From Streptomyces katrae (lineage in GTDB: Bacteria; Actinomycetota; Actinomycetes; Streptomycetales; Streptomycetaceae): a stretch of 64,000 nt of DNA. A model generated the notes under the pieces. It worked only from the letters and a program-made list of their open reading frames with translations. It ran no database searches and was not told the origin of the DNA. Numbering within the stretch: the first letter of the stretch is position 1; each line of letters begins with the position of its first letter. Both the position numbers and the translations under genes were made by a program. Positions 19,680-27,030 of this stretch are shown one piece after another. The stretch spans positions 6,733,560 through 6,797,559 of the forward strand of contig NZ_CP020042.1 in assembly GCF_002028425.1 (NCBI RefSeq). Reading direction: 5' to 3'.

Positions 19680-20114
19680 GTGTCCGTGCATGCTGATGAC
19701 CAGGTTGGTGAGGGCGTCCCCGCGGAGCTCGCGGTGTTCCTGCGGGGTGCGGTTGACGGCCGCCCGGTGAAGATCGCTCCTTCCGGGTGTGGATGCGGCG
19801 GCCGTGTGTTCTTCGTGTTGGTCAATGCGTCCGGAGCGGAACGGGAGTGCTCTGGCTGCGGCAGCCGCGTGTTCATCGCGGATAGCGAGGAGTACTGGAA
19901 CGAGGAGTCCTGGGAGGACGACGAGCCCGGTGCGGCCGGCTGCCCCTGCGGGAGCGAGGAGTTCGAGGTCGCGGTCGCGTTCTCACTCGGCGACGATGGA
20001 TCGGTCCGCTGGGTGACCGTGGGCCTGCGGTGCATCAAGGACGGATTCTGCGGGGTCTATGCCGACTGGAAGATCGACTACAGCCCCACGGAACACCTCT
20101 TGACCATGGTCTAG
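19680..20114 (+). CDS. Cysteine-rich hypothetical protein
   Basis: The 144-aa product starts at GTG 19680 (or GTG 19686). It has seven Cys between residues 37 and 89: CGC, CSGC and CPC-type pairs (GCGCGG, ECSGCGSRVF, AGCPCGSEEF) typical of zinc ribbons, then two more Cys near the end, and an acidic middle (EEYWNEESWEDDE). No enzymatic motif is seen. It may be an orphan immunity or regulatory protein of the island, but this is a guess from location. It sits within the interrupted integrase gene, and its stop overlaps the IS110 transposase stop tail to tail. Confidence 0.65.
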   Translation: MSVHADDQVGEGVPAELAVFLRGAVDGRPVKIAPSGCGCGGRVFFVLVNASGAERECSGCGSRVFIADSEEYWNEESWEDDEPGAAGCPCGSEEFEVAVAFSLGDDGSVRWVTVGLRCIKDGFCGVYADWKIDYSPTEHLLTMV

Positions 20115-21325
20115 GTCTGCGGAGCGACGGCCCGGACCGGCTGCGGTTCGTAGAAGGTTCCGTCGCGGAGCATCGCGAAGAGGACGTCGGCCCGTCGTCG
20201 GGCGAGGCAGAGCAGAGCCTGGGTGTGGTGCTTGCCCTGGGCGATCTTCTTGTCGTAGTAGGCCCGGGATGCCGGGTCGCCCAGGGCCGCGAACGCGGAG
20301 AGGAAGAAAGCCCGTTTGAGCTGCTTGTTGCCTCTCCTGGAGGGTTGTTCGCCGCGGATCGACGACCCGGAACTGCGGGTCGCCGGGGCGAGACCCGCGT
20401 AAGCGGCGAGGTGGCCGGAGGTCGGGAAGGTGCTGCCGTCGCCGACCTCGATCAGGATGCGGGCTCCGGTCCTGACGCCGACTCCCGGCATCGACGTCAG
20501 GACCTTCGAAAGAGGGTGGGCGTCCAGGAGTTCTTCGATCCGCCCGGCCAGCAGTTTGCGCTGGTCGAGGACTGCGGCCAGAGATCCGGCGAGGCTCGGG
20601 ACGATCAGTGCGGCCGCCTCGGTCCCCGGGACGGTCACGGTCTGCTCGTCCAACGCGGCGAAGATGTCCTCGACCAGCCGCTCGGCCATCCGCGGCGCCT
20701 TCGGCCGCAGCAGCGTGACCAGCCGCCGTCGGCCTGCCTTGCGTATCTGTGCCGGTGACCCGAACCGCTCCAGCAGCGTGAGGACGGCAGGGTGCTGCAA
20801 CCGCGGTCCCAGGACCCGTTCCAGCGACGGATGGATCTGGGTCAGCAGGCCGTGCAGGCGGTTCGCGATCCTGGTGGCTTCGCCGGCCAGGTCGTCGTCG
20901 AATCCGACGATCATCTCCAGCTCGGCGATCGTCTCGTCCTCGCCGTCGATCGCCCGCAGCGTGTGAGGCATCGCGCGGGCCGCGTCGGCGATGATGAACG
21001 CGTCTTTCGCGTCCGTCTTCGCCTCACCGGGATAGAGGTCGGCGATCCGCCGCATCGTCAGCCCCGGCAGATAGGCGACCGGGCAGCCCATGTCCCTCGC
21101 GACCGCCAGTGGCAGGGCGCCGATCGAGGCCGGCTGGTCGACCACGACCAGCACCGTTCCGTGCTTGGTCTGCAGCTTGGCGAAGAGCTCGCGGAGCTTG
21201 GGTTCGGTGTTGGGTAACCGCTTGTCGAAGGCCTTCTTGCCGGCCGGGGTGACGGCGGTGGCGTGGTGTTCGCCCTTGCCGACGTCCAGGCCGAGGAAGA
21301 CGTCGATGTTGCCGGTGTCGATCAC
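20111..21325 (-). CDS. IS110 family transposase
   Basis: The 404-aa product has both IS110 domains: an N-terminal RuvC-like DEDD domain (FLGLDVGK with Asp14, VVVDQPAS, EAKTDAKDAF) and a C-terminal Transposase_20 domain (SMPGVGVRTGARILIEVGD, then AGLAPATRSSGSSIRGEQ with the serine-rich active region). Full length and no frameshift suggest an active or recent copy. The family recombines DNA guided by a structured bridge RNA made from the element end upstream of this gene. The start is at 21325. Confidence 0.93.
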   Translation of the reverse strand: MIDTGNIDVFLGLDVGKGEHHATAVTPAGKKAFDKRLPNTEPKLRELFAKLQTKHGTVLVVVDQPASIGALPLAVARDMGCPVAYLPGLTMRRIADLYPGEAKTDAKDAFIIADAARAMPHTLRAIDGEDETIAELEMIVGFDDDLAGEATRIANRLHGLLTQIHPSLERVLGPRLQHPAVLTLLERFGSPAQIRKAGRRRLVTLLRPKAPRMAERLVEDIFAALDEQTVTVPGTEAAALIVPSLAGSLAAVLDQRKLLAGRIEELLDAHPLSKVLTSMPGVGVRTGARILIEVGDGSTFPTSGHLAAYAGLAPATRSSGSSIRGEQPSRRGNKQLKRAFFLSAFAALGDPASRAYYDKKIAQGKHHTQALLCLARRRADVLFAMLRDGTFYEPQPVRAVAPQT

Positions 21326-21560
21326 GTGCAGGCCCCTCCATCACGCTTTCGTCCGGCCTTGCCTCGGCACCGAGCTGCCACATCCACGTTACGGAGAGCT
21401 CTTCCGGCTCGGGTGAAGCCGGTGCTCAAGCCCCTCATCAGCGGTCCGTCGATGCCTCCGGGCCCGGTGACACCACCCCCCGGATCATCAACAACAAGGG
21501 GGGGAAGTCATGCCGGACCCGAAGGCCGGAGGCCCCATTGCGGAGCCACGAAAAAGGTAA
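21326..21560 (-). ncRNA. Candidate IS110 bridge RNA region
   Basis: The 235-bp noncoding leader upstream of the transposase is where IS110-subgroup elements encode their bridge RNA. Visible hairpins include CCGGCT / AGCCGG with a 7-nt loop (21404-21422), and GAGCTC-type pairings around 21373-21402. Loop guide matches to target or donor were not established here. Confidence 0.3.
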
Positions 21561-21582
21561 CGGGGGGGGGAGAGAGAGAGAG
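21561..21582. repeat. Low-complexity G-run and (AG) repeat
   Basis: A run of at least nine G is followed by about six AG units at the junction between the IS leader and integrase sequence. Such runs are prone to slippage and mark the insertion boundary. Confidence 0.6.
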
Positions 21583-21869
21583 GATGACGGCGCGTTTGGG
21601 GTCGTAGACGGGGGCTTGGACGCCGAGGAGGATGGCTTTTAGCTTGTCTCAAGGTGCCTTACAGAGGCCGGCGCGAGGTGGCGCTGGCCCTGCTTCCACT
21701 CCCGGGTGTACTCGCGGAAGGCCATGGGGCCGTAGTTGGCGATGCGCTCGGTGCGGGTCTGGTTGGCCGGGGCGGACTTGCGCTCGTTGTAGACAGCCAC
21801 CAGGCGGGTGATGGCTGCCTCCCGGCTGGTGAAGTGCCCATGCCGTGTGCGAGAGCGGCTGGTGCCATC
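21580..21869 (-). pseudogene. Tyrosine integrase remnant (N-terminal arm/core-binding part)
   Basis: The minus strand encodes RTRHGHFTSREAAITRL, VAVYNERKSAPANQTRTERI, NYGPMAFREYTREWKQGQR and HLAPASVRHLETS before a TAA at 21639-21641. It then continues in another frame as KAILLGVQAPVYDPKRAVIL. This is the N-terminal and core-binding region of an actinomycete phage-type integrase, missing about 70 residues in the middle. The text resumes at 19.63 kb. It lies directly inside the right copy of the pirin 3' end, the usual place for an integrase next to its attachment site. Confidence 0.7.
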
Positions 21870-21918
21870 TGTGTGACGCTCCTCGGACCGATGCTGACGA
21901 TTTGCTGACCGTCACCGG

Positions 21919-22080
21919 TTCTGGAACTGGATCGGATGGTTCCACGGGGAGATCGTCCAGGCCCGCGAGGACTGGATGACCGGCACCCGCTTCGGCGAGG
22001 TGAAGGGCTACGACGGCCCTCCGATTCCATCCCCCGAGCTGCCCCCGACCCACCTGAAGCCCCGGGGAAGGGTGCGTTGA
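21919..22080 (+). pseudogene. Pirin 3'-end remnant (54 codons), candidate attR
   Basis: The text FWNWIGWFHGEIVQARED, then WMTGTRFGEVKGYDGPPIPS and PELPPTHLKPRGRVR plus stop matches the last 54 codons of the intact pirin gene (13157-13318) in length and almost in sequence. Its codon usage is typical of Streptomyces, unlike the intact gene's own 3' end. It has no start or N-terminal part. It begins at the shared 13-mer GTTCTGGAACTGG (21918-21930). It is best read as the displaced original 3' end of pirin after integration of an element. Confidence 0.85.
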
Positions 22081-22166
22081 CCTGCTGTTTCCTGGGGCCT
22101 TGGGTCCCGCGGTGCATTCGGCTGAAACCAGACCTCACCGGGGCAGGTCGGTCATAGCCTCGGGTC

Positions 22167-22736
22167 ATGACCACGACCCATGGCAGCACGTACGAATTCC
22201 GCAGCGCACGGCCCGAGGACGCCGAGGCCATCGAGGGGCTCGACGGGTCCTTCACCACCAGTACCGTCTTCGAAGTGGACGTCACCGCAGACGGGTTCGC
22301 CCTGCGTGAGGTCCCGGTGGACCCGCCGCTGGTGAAGGTGTTCCCCGACGACGGCGGAAGCGACGGGGAGGACGGCGCGGAGGGCGAGGACGCCGACAGC
22401 CGTACGTTCGTGGCCGTCGGCGCCGGCGGCGATCTCGCCGGCTTCGCCGCCGTGTCCTACTCGGCGTGGAACCGGCGGCTGACCATCGAGGACATCGAGG
22501 TCGCCCCTGGTCACCGCGGCAAGGGCATCGGCCGTGCGCTGATGCGGCACGCGGCGGACTTCGCCCGCGAACGCGGCGCCGGACACCTGTGGTTGGAGGT
22601 GACCAACGTCAACGCCCCGGCCATCCACGCCTACCGGCGGATGGGCTTCTCCTTCTGCGGCCTGGACACCGCCCTGTACCAGGGCACCGAGTCCGAAGGC
22701 GAGCACGCGCTCTACATGAGCATGCCCTGCCCCTGA
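22167..22736 (+). CDS. nat: Streptothricin N-acetyltransferase (self-resistance)
   Basis: The 189-aa GNAT protein matches, as recalled from the family, the streptothricin acetyltransferases of producers (NAT1/STAT), including the acidic insert DGGSDGEDGAEGEDAD and the acetyl-CoA loop VAPGHRGKGIGRALM. It acetylates the beta-lysine amino group of streptothricin and protects the producer. It marks the left edge of the biosynthetic cluster, lying 86 bp after the pirin remnant, and its last 25 bp overlap the convergent operon. The start is ATG 22167. Confidence 0.95.
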   Translation: MTTTHGSTYEFRSARPEDAEAIEGLDGSFTTSTVFEVDVTADGFALREVPVDPPLVKVFPDDGGSDGEDGAEGEDADSRTFVAVGAGGDLAGFAAVSYSAWNRRLTIEDIEVAPGHRGKGIGRALMRHAADFARERGAGHLWLEVTNVNAPAIHAYRRMGFSFCGLDTALYQGTESEGEHALYMSMPCP

Positions 22737-23497
22737 GCCGCCAGCAGACGGCTGACGACGGGGCCCCGGCCGTCGCCCGGCGCCACCGTGACGGTCAGCA
22801 GCCAGGCGGCGGCCCCCTCCGGCGCCGGCGCCGGGGCGTACCACTCGACACGCGCGTCCAGCAGCCGGTCACCAGCCTCCCGGCGGGCCGTGTACCAGGC
22901 CTGGAACTCGTCCGTCCGCCACACCGTCAGCGGCACCGCCCGCTCGCCGCCCCCGCGTACGGCCCCCGGTCCGACCGTGCGCAGGGCGGCCCCGGCCGCC
23001 CCGGCCAGGGTCCGCTCCACCGGGACCTGCAGGGCCTCGGCGAAGTGGAGCAGGTAGTCCATGCGCTCAGCCCGGGGCGGCGCCCCGAGCACCGCTCGCC
23101 CGGAGCCGCACCACGCGCCCCATTTGACGTTCGACACCAGGCCCGGCAGCCGCGCCATGTCGCGGGGGATCCAGAACAGGACGACGTCGCAACGGCGCAT
23201 CGCCTCCTCCTCCCAGGCGATCTGGTCGGCGTACGCCGGGTAGGAGCCGCCGGACACCGGCTCGGGCAGGAACACGGCCAGGCGCCCGGCGCCGGACCAC
23301 AGGGACCGCAGGGCGGCGACGGCGTCCGGCCGCCACGACGGCTCGGCGGGGTCGGCAGGGGTCGGGCCGCACAGGTACACGGCGGCGGTCCACGACCGCG
23401 GAGGTTCCTCTCCGACATGGACCACCACGACCTCCGGGGGGACGGAGACGGGGACGGTGGCGGAGGCGGGGGCGGGCGCGGGGGAGTCAGGGGACAC
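22712..23497 (-). CDS. Nucleoside 2-deoxyribosyltransferase-like protein with C-terminal extension
   Basis: The 261-aa product has a deoxyribosyltransferase-like domain (residues about 20-150: AAVYLCGPTP, YADQIAWEEEAMRRCDVVLF, GLVSNVKWGAWCGSG), a fold that makes and breaks N-glycosidic bonds. The C-terminal 90 residues (VWRTDEFQAWYTARREAGDR) resemble a Nudix-like region lacking a Nudix box. Streptothricin contains an N-glycoside between gulosamine and streptolidine, so a role there is possible but unproven. It is last in a four-gene operon; its GTG start at 23497 overlaps the upstream hydrolase stop by 11 bp. Confidence 0.75.
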   Translation of the reverse strand: MSPDSPAPAPASATVPVSVPPEVVVVHVGEEPPRSWTAAVYLCGPTPADPAEPSWRPDAVAALRSLWSGAGRLAVFLPEPVSGGSYPAYADQIAWEEEAMRRCDVVLFWIPRDMARLPGLVSNVKWGAWCGSGRAVLGAPPRAERMDYLLHFAEALQVPVERTLAGAAGAALRTVGPGAVRGGGERAVPLTVWRTDEFQAWYTARREAGDRLLDARVEWYAPAPAPEGAAAWLLTVTVAPGDGRGPVVSRLLAAQGQGMLM

Positions 23498-24374
23498 GGG
23501 ACGCTCCGGGGTCGGTCGGGGCCAGGGCGGCGAGGAAGTCGAGCAGGAGGGAGTTGAAGGCCTCGGGGCGTTCCAGGAACCCGAGGTGGCCGGCGTCCGG
23601 CAGCTGCGCGTAGCGGGCGCCGGGGATCGCGGCGGCGACCTCCCTGCCCAGCGGGGCGGGCGCCAGCACGTCGTCGGCGAAGCCCACGACCAGGACGGGC
23701 ACGCCGATCCCGCCGTAGGCGGCCAGCCGGTCGGGGATCGGCCCGGCCGGGGTGCGGCCTGCGGCCGACGGGCCCGTCAGCGCGGCGACTTCGAACAGGT
23801 CGAGCCATTCTGCCGCGGCGCCCTCGTCGGCGAGGGTCCTGGGGGAGAGGTTCTGCACCAGGCGTACGAAGGCCTCGTACTCGGCGGGCAGCCGGGTCCC
23901 GGCGGCGGCGGTCGCGGCCTCGGCGCGCGCCAGCGCCTCGCCCACCGCGTCGGGCCGGCCCCGGGTCGCCGCGAGCAGGGCGCCGCCCGCCAGGTGCGGT
24001 TCGGTCAGGAGCAGTTCCTGTACGGCGAGCGCGCCGAGGGAATGGCCGACCAGGGGGCAGGGCGGCGCGCCGAGCGCCGCCAGCAGCTCCCGCAGCCGCT
24101 CGGCCAGGTCCGCCGGACCTCCGGCCGCCGGTCCGTGGTCGAAGGTGACCACCCGGTGGCCCGCCGAGGTCAGCGCGGGCACCTGATGGTGCTCCCAGAT
24201 CCGCCCGGAGCCTGCGGCGCCCGCGACCAGGACCACCGGCGGCGCTTCCCCCGGCGCGGCGTACGCCGTCCCCGGCGGGACGTGCTCCGGACAGTGGAGG
24301 GTGTACGCCGTCCCTGCGGGCGTGTGTCCCGTCCTGCGCCCGTGCCTCCCGGGCCGCTGCGGCGCGGCCCTCAC
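23487..24374 (-). CDS. Alpha/beta hydrolase
   Basis: The 295-aa product has the nucleophile elbow GHSLGA, an oxyanion region near VVLVAGAAGSG, an acidic residue in VGFADDVLAP and the histidine in DAGHLGFLE, completing a Ser-Asp-His triad. It is probably an esterase or amidase. GTG 24374 makes a GTGA overlap with the kinase-like gene upstream, so this start is chosen although the frame stays open further upstream. In the cluster it could remove a protecting group or edit NRPS intermediates; the substrate is unknown. Confidence 0.82.
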   Translation of the reverse strand: MRAAPQRPGRHGRRTGHTPAGTAYTLHCPEHVPPGTAYAAPGEAPPVVLVAGAAGSGRIWEHHQVPALTSAGHRVVTFDHGPAAGGPADLAERLRELLAALGAPPCPLVGHSLGALAVQELLLTEPHLAGGALLAATRGRPDAVGEALARAEAATAAAGTRLPAEYEAFVRLVQNLSPRTLADEGAAAEWLDLFEVAALTGPSAAGRTPAGPIPDRLAAYGGIGVPVLVVGFADDVLAPAPLGREVAAAIPGARYAQLPDAGHLGFLERPEAFNSLLLDFLAALAPTDPGASRVP

Positions 24375-25450
24375 GGCGTCATCCTGCGCAGCGCCGTCTC
24401 GGTCCACGCCGGGCGGCCGGTGTCCAGGCCGCGCAGCGCCACGTGGACCCACAGGAAGGAGGCCCGCGCCAGCACGTGCGCCCGCAGGCCGGGACGCACC
24501 TCGCCGCCCGCCACCCGGTAGGCCGCCAGGAGGCGGTCGAGGACGGCGGTCCCGCCCGCGTACAGCATGTCCACGAAGTCGGCCGCGGGGTCGCCGACAT
24601 CGGCGTTGGCCCAGTCCAGCAGCCCGGAGAGGACCGGCGGGCCGGACGGGGGACGCACCACCAGGGTGTGTCCGGGGTGTACGTCGCCGTGGACGAGCGT
24701 CAGCCGGTCCGGCCACAGCCGTTCGTCGTCCAGCCAGGCCCGCCAGCGGCGCACCCCGGCCGCGGGCAGGGGCAGTTCGGCGCGGGCGCGGTCGAGCCGG
24801 TCCGCGATGCGCGCGCGGACGGAGCCGGGGTCCGCCCCGGCGCGGGCCGCCAGGGCCGGGGAGCCCTCCAGCGCGGTGGTGTGCACCGCGACGAGCGCCC
24901 GGGCGAGGGGCTCCAGGTAATGGGCGGGGTGGGCCAGCGGGTCCACCGACCAGCTGTAGACCAGGGTTTCGGGATCCTCCGTGCCGGCCGGGGCACCGGA
25001 CAGGCGCGGGTAGGCCACCAGGCCGGGGGTGTGCAGGCGCCAGTAGGGCACGGGCACGGGGATCCGGTCGCGTACGGCGGCCAGCACGGCCCCCTCGAAG
25101 GCCAGCCGGGCCGAGGCCTCGGCCCGGCGCGGCCGGCGCAGGATCCACCAGGTGCCGTCCGCCGCCCGGACGTGCAGGACCCGGAAGTCCCAGCCCGAGT
25201 CGTCGGCGCGGGCGGTCGCCGGGTCCAGGGCCACCCCCAGCCGTCGCGAGGCGTACGCGGCCACGGCCGCCGGGTCCGCCGAATCGCCCAGGACGGTCAG
25301 ATCCGCCACGGCCGCCGGGTCCGCCGAACCCCCCAGGCCGGTCAGGTCAGCCGGGGCCGCCCTTTCCGCCGTGACGGCCGGATCCGCCGCCCCGGCTGCG
25401 GCTGCCCCGCCCCGTCCCCGCCCGGTCGGCGCGCCCGCCGGCCGGCTCAC
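24371..25450 (-). CDS. Aminoglycoside phosphotransferase-family kinase
   Basis: The 359-aa product has the APH catalytic loop LVHGDVHPGHTLV and the metal-binding GLLDWANADVGDPAADF motif, placing it in the APH/macrolide kinase family. It may phosphorylate streptothricin or an intermediate as self-protection, which is inference. The N-terminal 60 residues are low complexity and include a 15-residue in-frame tandem duplication (SADPAAVADLT). The start codon at 25450 overlaps the A-domain gene stop (ATGA). Confidence 0.82.
   Translation of the reverse strand: MSRPAGAPTGRGRGGAAAAGAADPAVTAERAAPADLTGLGGSADPAAVADLTVLGDSADPAAVAAYASRRLGVALDPATARADDSGWDFRVLHVRAADGTWWILRRPRRAEASARLAFEGAVLAAVRDRIPVPVPYWRLHTPGLVAYPRLSGAPAGTEDPETLVYSWSVDPLAHPAHYLEPLARALVAVHTTALEGSPALAARAGADPGSVRARIADRLDRARAELPLPAAGVRRWRAWLDDERLWPDRLTLVHGDVHPGHTLVVRPPSGPPVLSGLLDWANADVGDPAADFVDMLYAGGTAVLDRLLAAYRVAGGEVRPGLRAHVLARASFLWVHVALRGLDTGRPAWTETALRRMTP
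25262..25351. repeat. 45-bp tandem duplication inside kinase gene
   Basis: CACGGCCGCCGGGTCCGCC recurs after exactly 45 bp (25262 and 25307). The duplication keeps the frame and adds 15 residues to the unstructured N-terminus of the APH-like protein. Confidence 0.75.
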
Positions 25451-26967
25451 CGGGCCGCTCCCGTCGCGGCCAGGTACCGGTCCCGCGTGGCGGTCCGGTC
25501 GACCTTGCCGGTGTGGGTGCGCTCCAGCTCCGCGACCGGTACCAGCAGGCTGGGCACCAGGTGCGGGGCCGTCGACTCCGCGAGCCGGGCCCGCACACCG
25601 GAGGCCACCTCGGCGGGGTCGCGGTCCGGCAGCGGGACGAAGAAGGCCGCGAGGGTGCTGTGCTCGCCGCGGTCCACCCGTACGGCTGCCGCCTCCAGCA
25701 CACCGGAGCAGCCGCCGACCAGGCCCTCCACCTCGACGAGGTCCACCCGGTGGCCCCGGATCTTGACCTGGTGGTCGGAGCGGCCGCGGAAGACCAGTGC
25801 GCCCGAGGGCGCCACCGTGACCAGGTCCCCGGTCCGGTACCAGCGGACGCCGCCCTCCTCGCGGAACCGGGCCGCCGTGGCCTGTGCGGCGGAGTGGTAG
25901 CCGAGGGCCAGGCCGGGCCCGGACAACAGCAGCTCGCCGCTGTCGTCGACGCGCTGGCCGACGTGCGGCAGGGGCAGCCCGATGGGCAGGTCGCCGCCGG
26001 TGTCCGGCAGTTCGGGCGCGCCCGGTCCGGCGAGCTGCACGGCGTGGGTGACCAGGGCCGTCTCGGTGGAGCCATAGGTGTTGAGCAGCCGCACCCCGTC
26101 CGCGCCGAGCCGGTGCCAGCGCTCCAGCATGTCGGCGCGCACCGCCTCGCCGCCGATGACCACCGTGCGCAGGGACGGCGGCAGGGTGGCCCCCTGGTGC
26201 AGCAGGTCACCGGCCAGGGCGTGCCAGAAGCCGGTCGGCAGCACCGCGACCGTGACCTCCTGGTCCTCGGCGACCTGGGCGAAGCGCTCGCGTGCCGCGT
26301 CGTCGAGGATCAGGGTGGCACCCCCGGTCAGGGCCGGCAGGATCTCCTCCAGGCTCGTGTCGCCGCCGGCGCCGTGGAAGTGCAGCACGGTCGCGTCCGG
26401 CCCGATGCCGTACAGGGTGCGCAGCGGCGGCACCACGGCGGCCAGCGCCCGGTGCGGCACCACGACCCCCTTGGGTTCGCCGGTGGAGCCCGAGGTGAAC
26501 AGGACGTACGCCGGGTCCTCGGGCCGGACGCCGCGGTCGGGCCGTACGGCGGTGGCGGCGGGCGTCGCCGCCGCGGGAGCCCAGCGCGGGCGGACCACCC
26601 GCGCGAGTGGCGGCTGCCAGCCGGTGCCGGCCGTCGCCACGGCCTCCTCGACGCCGAGCCGGGACAGGACCGACTCCAGCCGGGCCCGGGGATGCGCGGC
26701 CTCCAGCGGCACGTACGCGCGGCCCGCCGCGAGGACGCCCAGCAGGGCGGCCACGTCGCGGACCGAGTGGTGCACGACCACCCCGACCGGCGGCTGGGGC
26801 CCGTCCGTGCGCGGCGTGACGGAGCCGGCCACCTCCAGCACCCAGGCGGCGAGCGTGCCGTAGCCGACGACGAGCCCGTTGTCGACCACGGCCGGCCGCG
26901 CCGGATCGGTACGGGCCGTCTCGAAGAACGGTTCCAGGAAATCAATTCCGGAATTGCCGGGATGCAT
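25447..26967 (-). CDS. Stand-alone NRPS adenylation protein (ORF5-like, beta-lysine loading)
   Basis: The 506-aa product is an adenylation domain without a carrier domain: A3 motif FTSGSTGEPKG, A5 NTYGSTETALV, A7 YRTGDLV, A8 GRSDHQVKIRGHRVDL and the A10 lysine HTGKVDRT. In streptothricin producers a stand-alone A protein (ORF5) activates beta-lysine and loads it on a separate T-C protein. This gene and the one at 44968 are clear paralogues; this one keeps the canonical A3 lysine, so it is the better ORF5 candidate. The start is ATG 26967 with GAGGAAG upstream. It heads a four-gene operon. Confidence 0.87.
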   Translation of the reverse strand: MHPGNSGIDFLEPFFETARTDPARPAVVDNGLVVGYGTLAAWVLEVAGSVTPRTDGPQPPVGVVVHHSVRDVAALLGVLAAGRAYVPLEAAHPRARLESVLSRLGVEEAVATAGTGWQPPLARVVRPRWAPAAATPAATAVRPDRGVRPEDPAYVLFTSGSTGEPKGVVVPHRALAAVVPPLRTLYGIGPDATVLHFHGAGGDTSLEEILPALTGGATLILDDAARERFAQVAEDQEVTVAVLPTGFWHALAGDLLHQGATLPPSLRTVVIGGEAVRADMLERWHRLGADGVRLLNTYGSTETALVTHAVQLAGPGAPELPDTGGDLPIGLPLPHVGQRVDDSGELLLSGPGLALGYHSAAQATAARFREEGGVRWYRTGDLVTVAPSGALVFRGRSDHQVKIRGHRVDLVEVEGLVGGCSGVLEAAAVRVDRGEHSTLAAFFVPLPDRDPAEVASGVRARLAESTAPHLVPSLLVPVAELERTHTGKVDRTATRDRYLAATGAAR

Positions 26968-27030
26968 TGTGAACTTCCTCGTCCTGATGGAATATGGGCG
27001 GGTGCGAATTCTTGTGGAATGCGATCTGGA
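26940..27030. promoter_or_regulatory. Overlapping divergent promoter region
   Basis: The starts of the A-domain gene (26967) and CocE gene (26987, or GTG 27002/27014) are only 20-47 bp apart, in DNA poorer in GC than its surroundings. Plausible boxes: plus strand TTGTGA, 17 bp, GAATAT; minus strand TTCCAC, 17 bp, CATATT. The promoters must overlap each other and coding sequence. Confidence 0.4.

Larger units (their letters stand above)
20111..21575 (-). mobile_element. IS110-family insertion sequence (approximate ends)
   Basis: The element consists of the transposase gene and its upstream noncoding leader. It interrupts the tyrosine integrase gene together with the neighbouring hypothetical gene. 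IS110 elements lack obvious terminal inverted repeats, so the ends given are estimates: the transposase stop on one side and the junction with integrase sequence (about 21575-21580) on the other. Confidence 0.65.
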
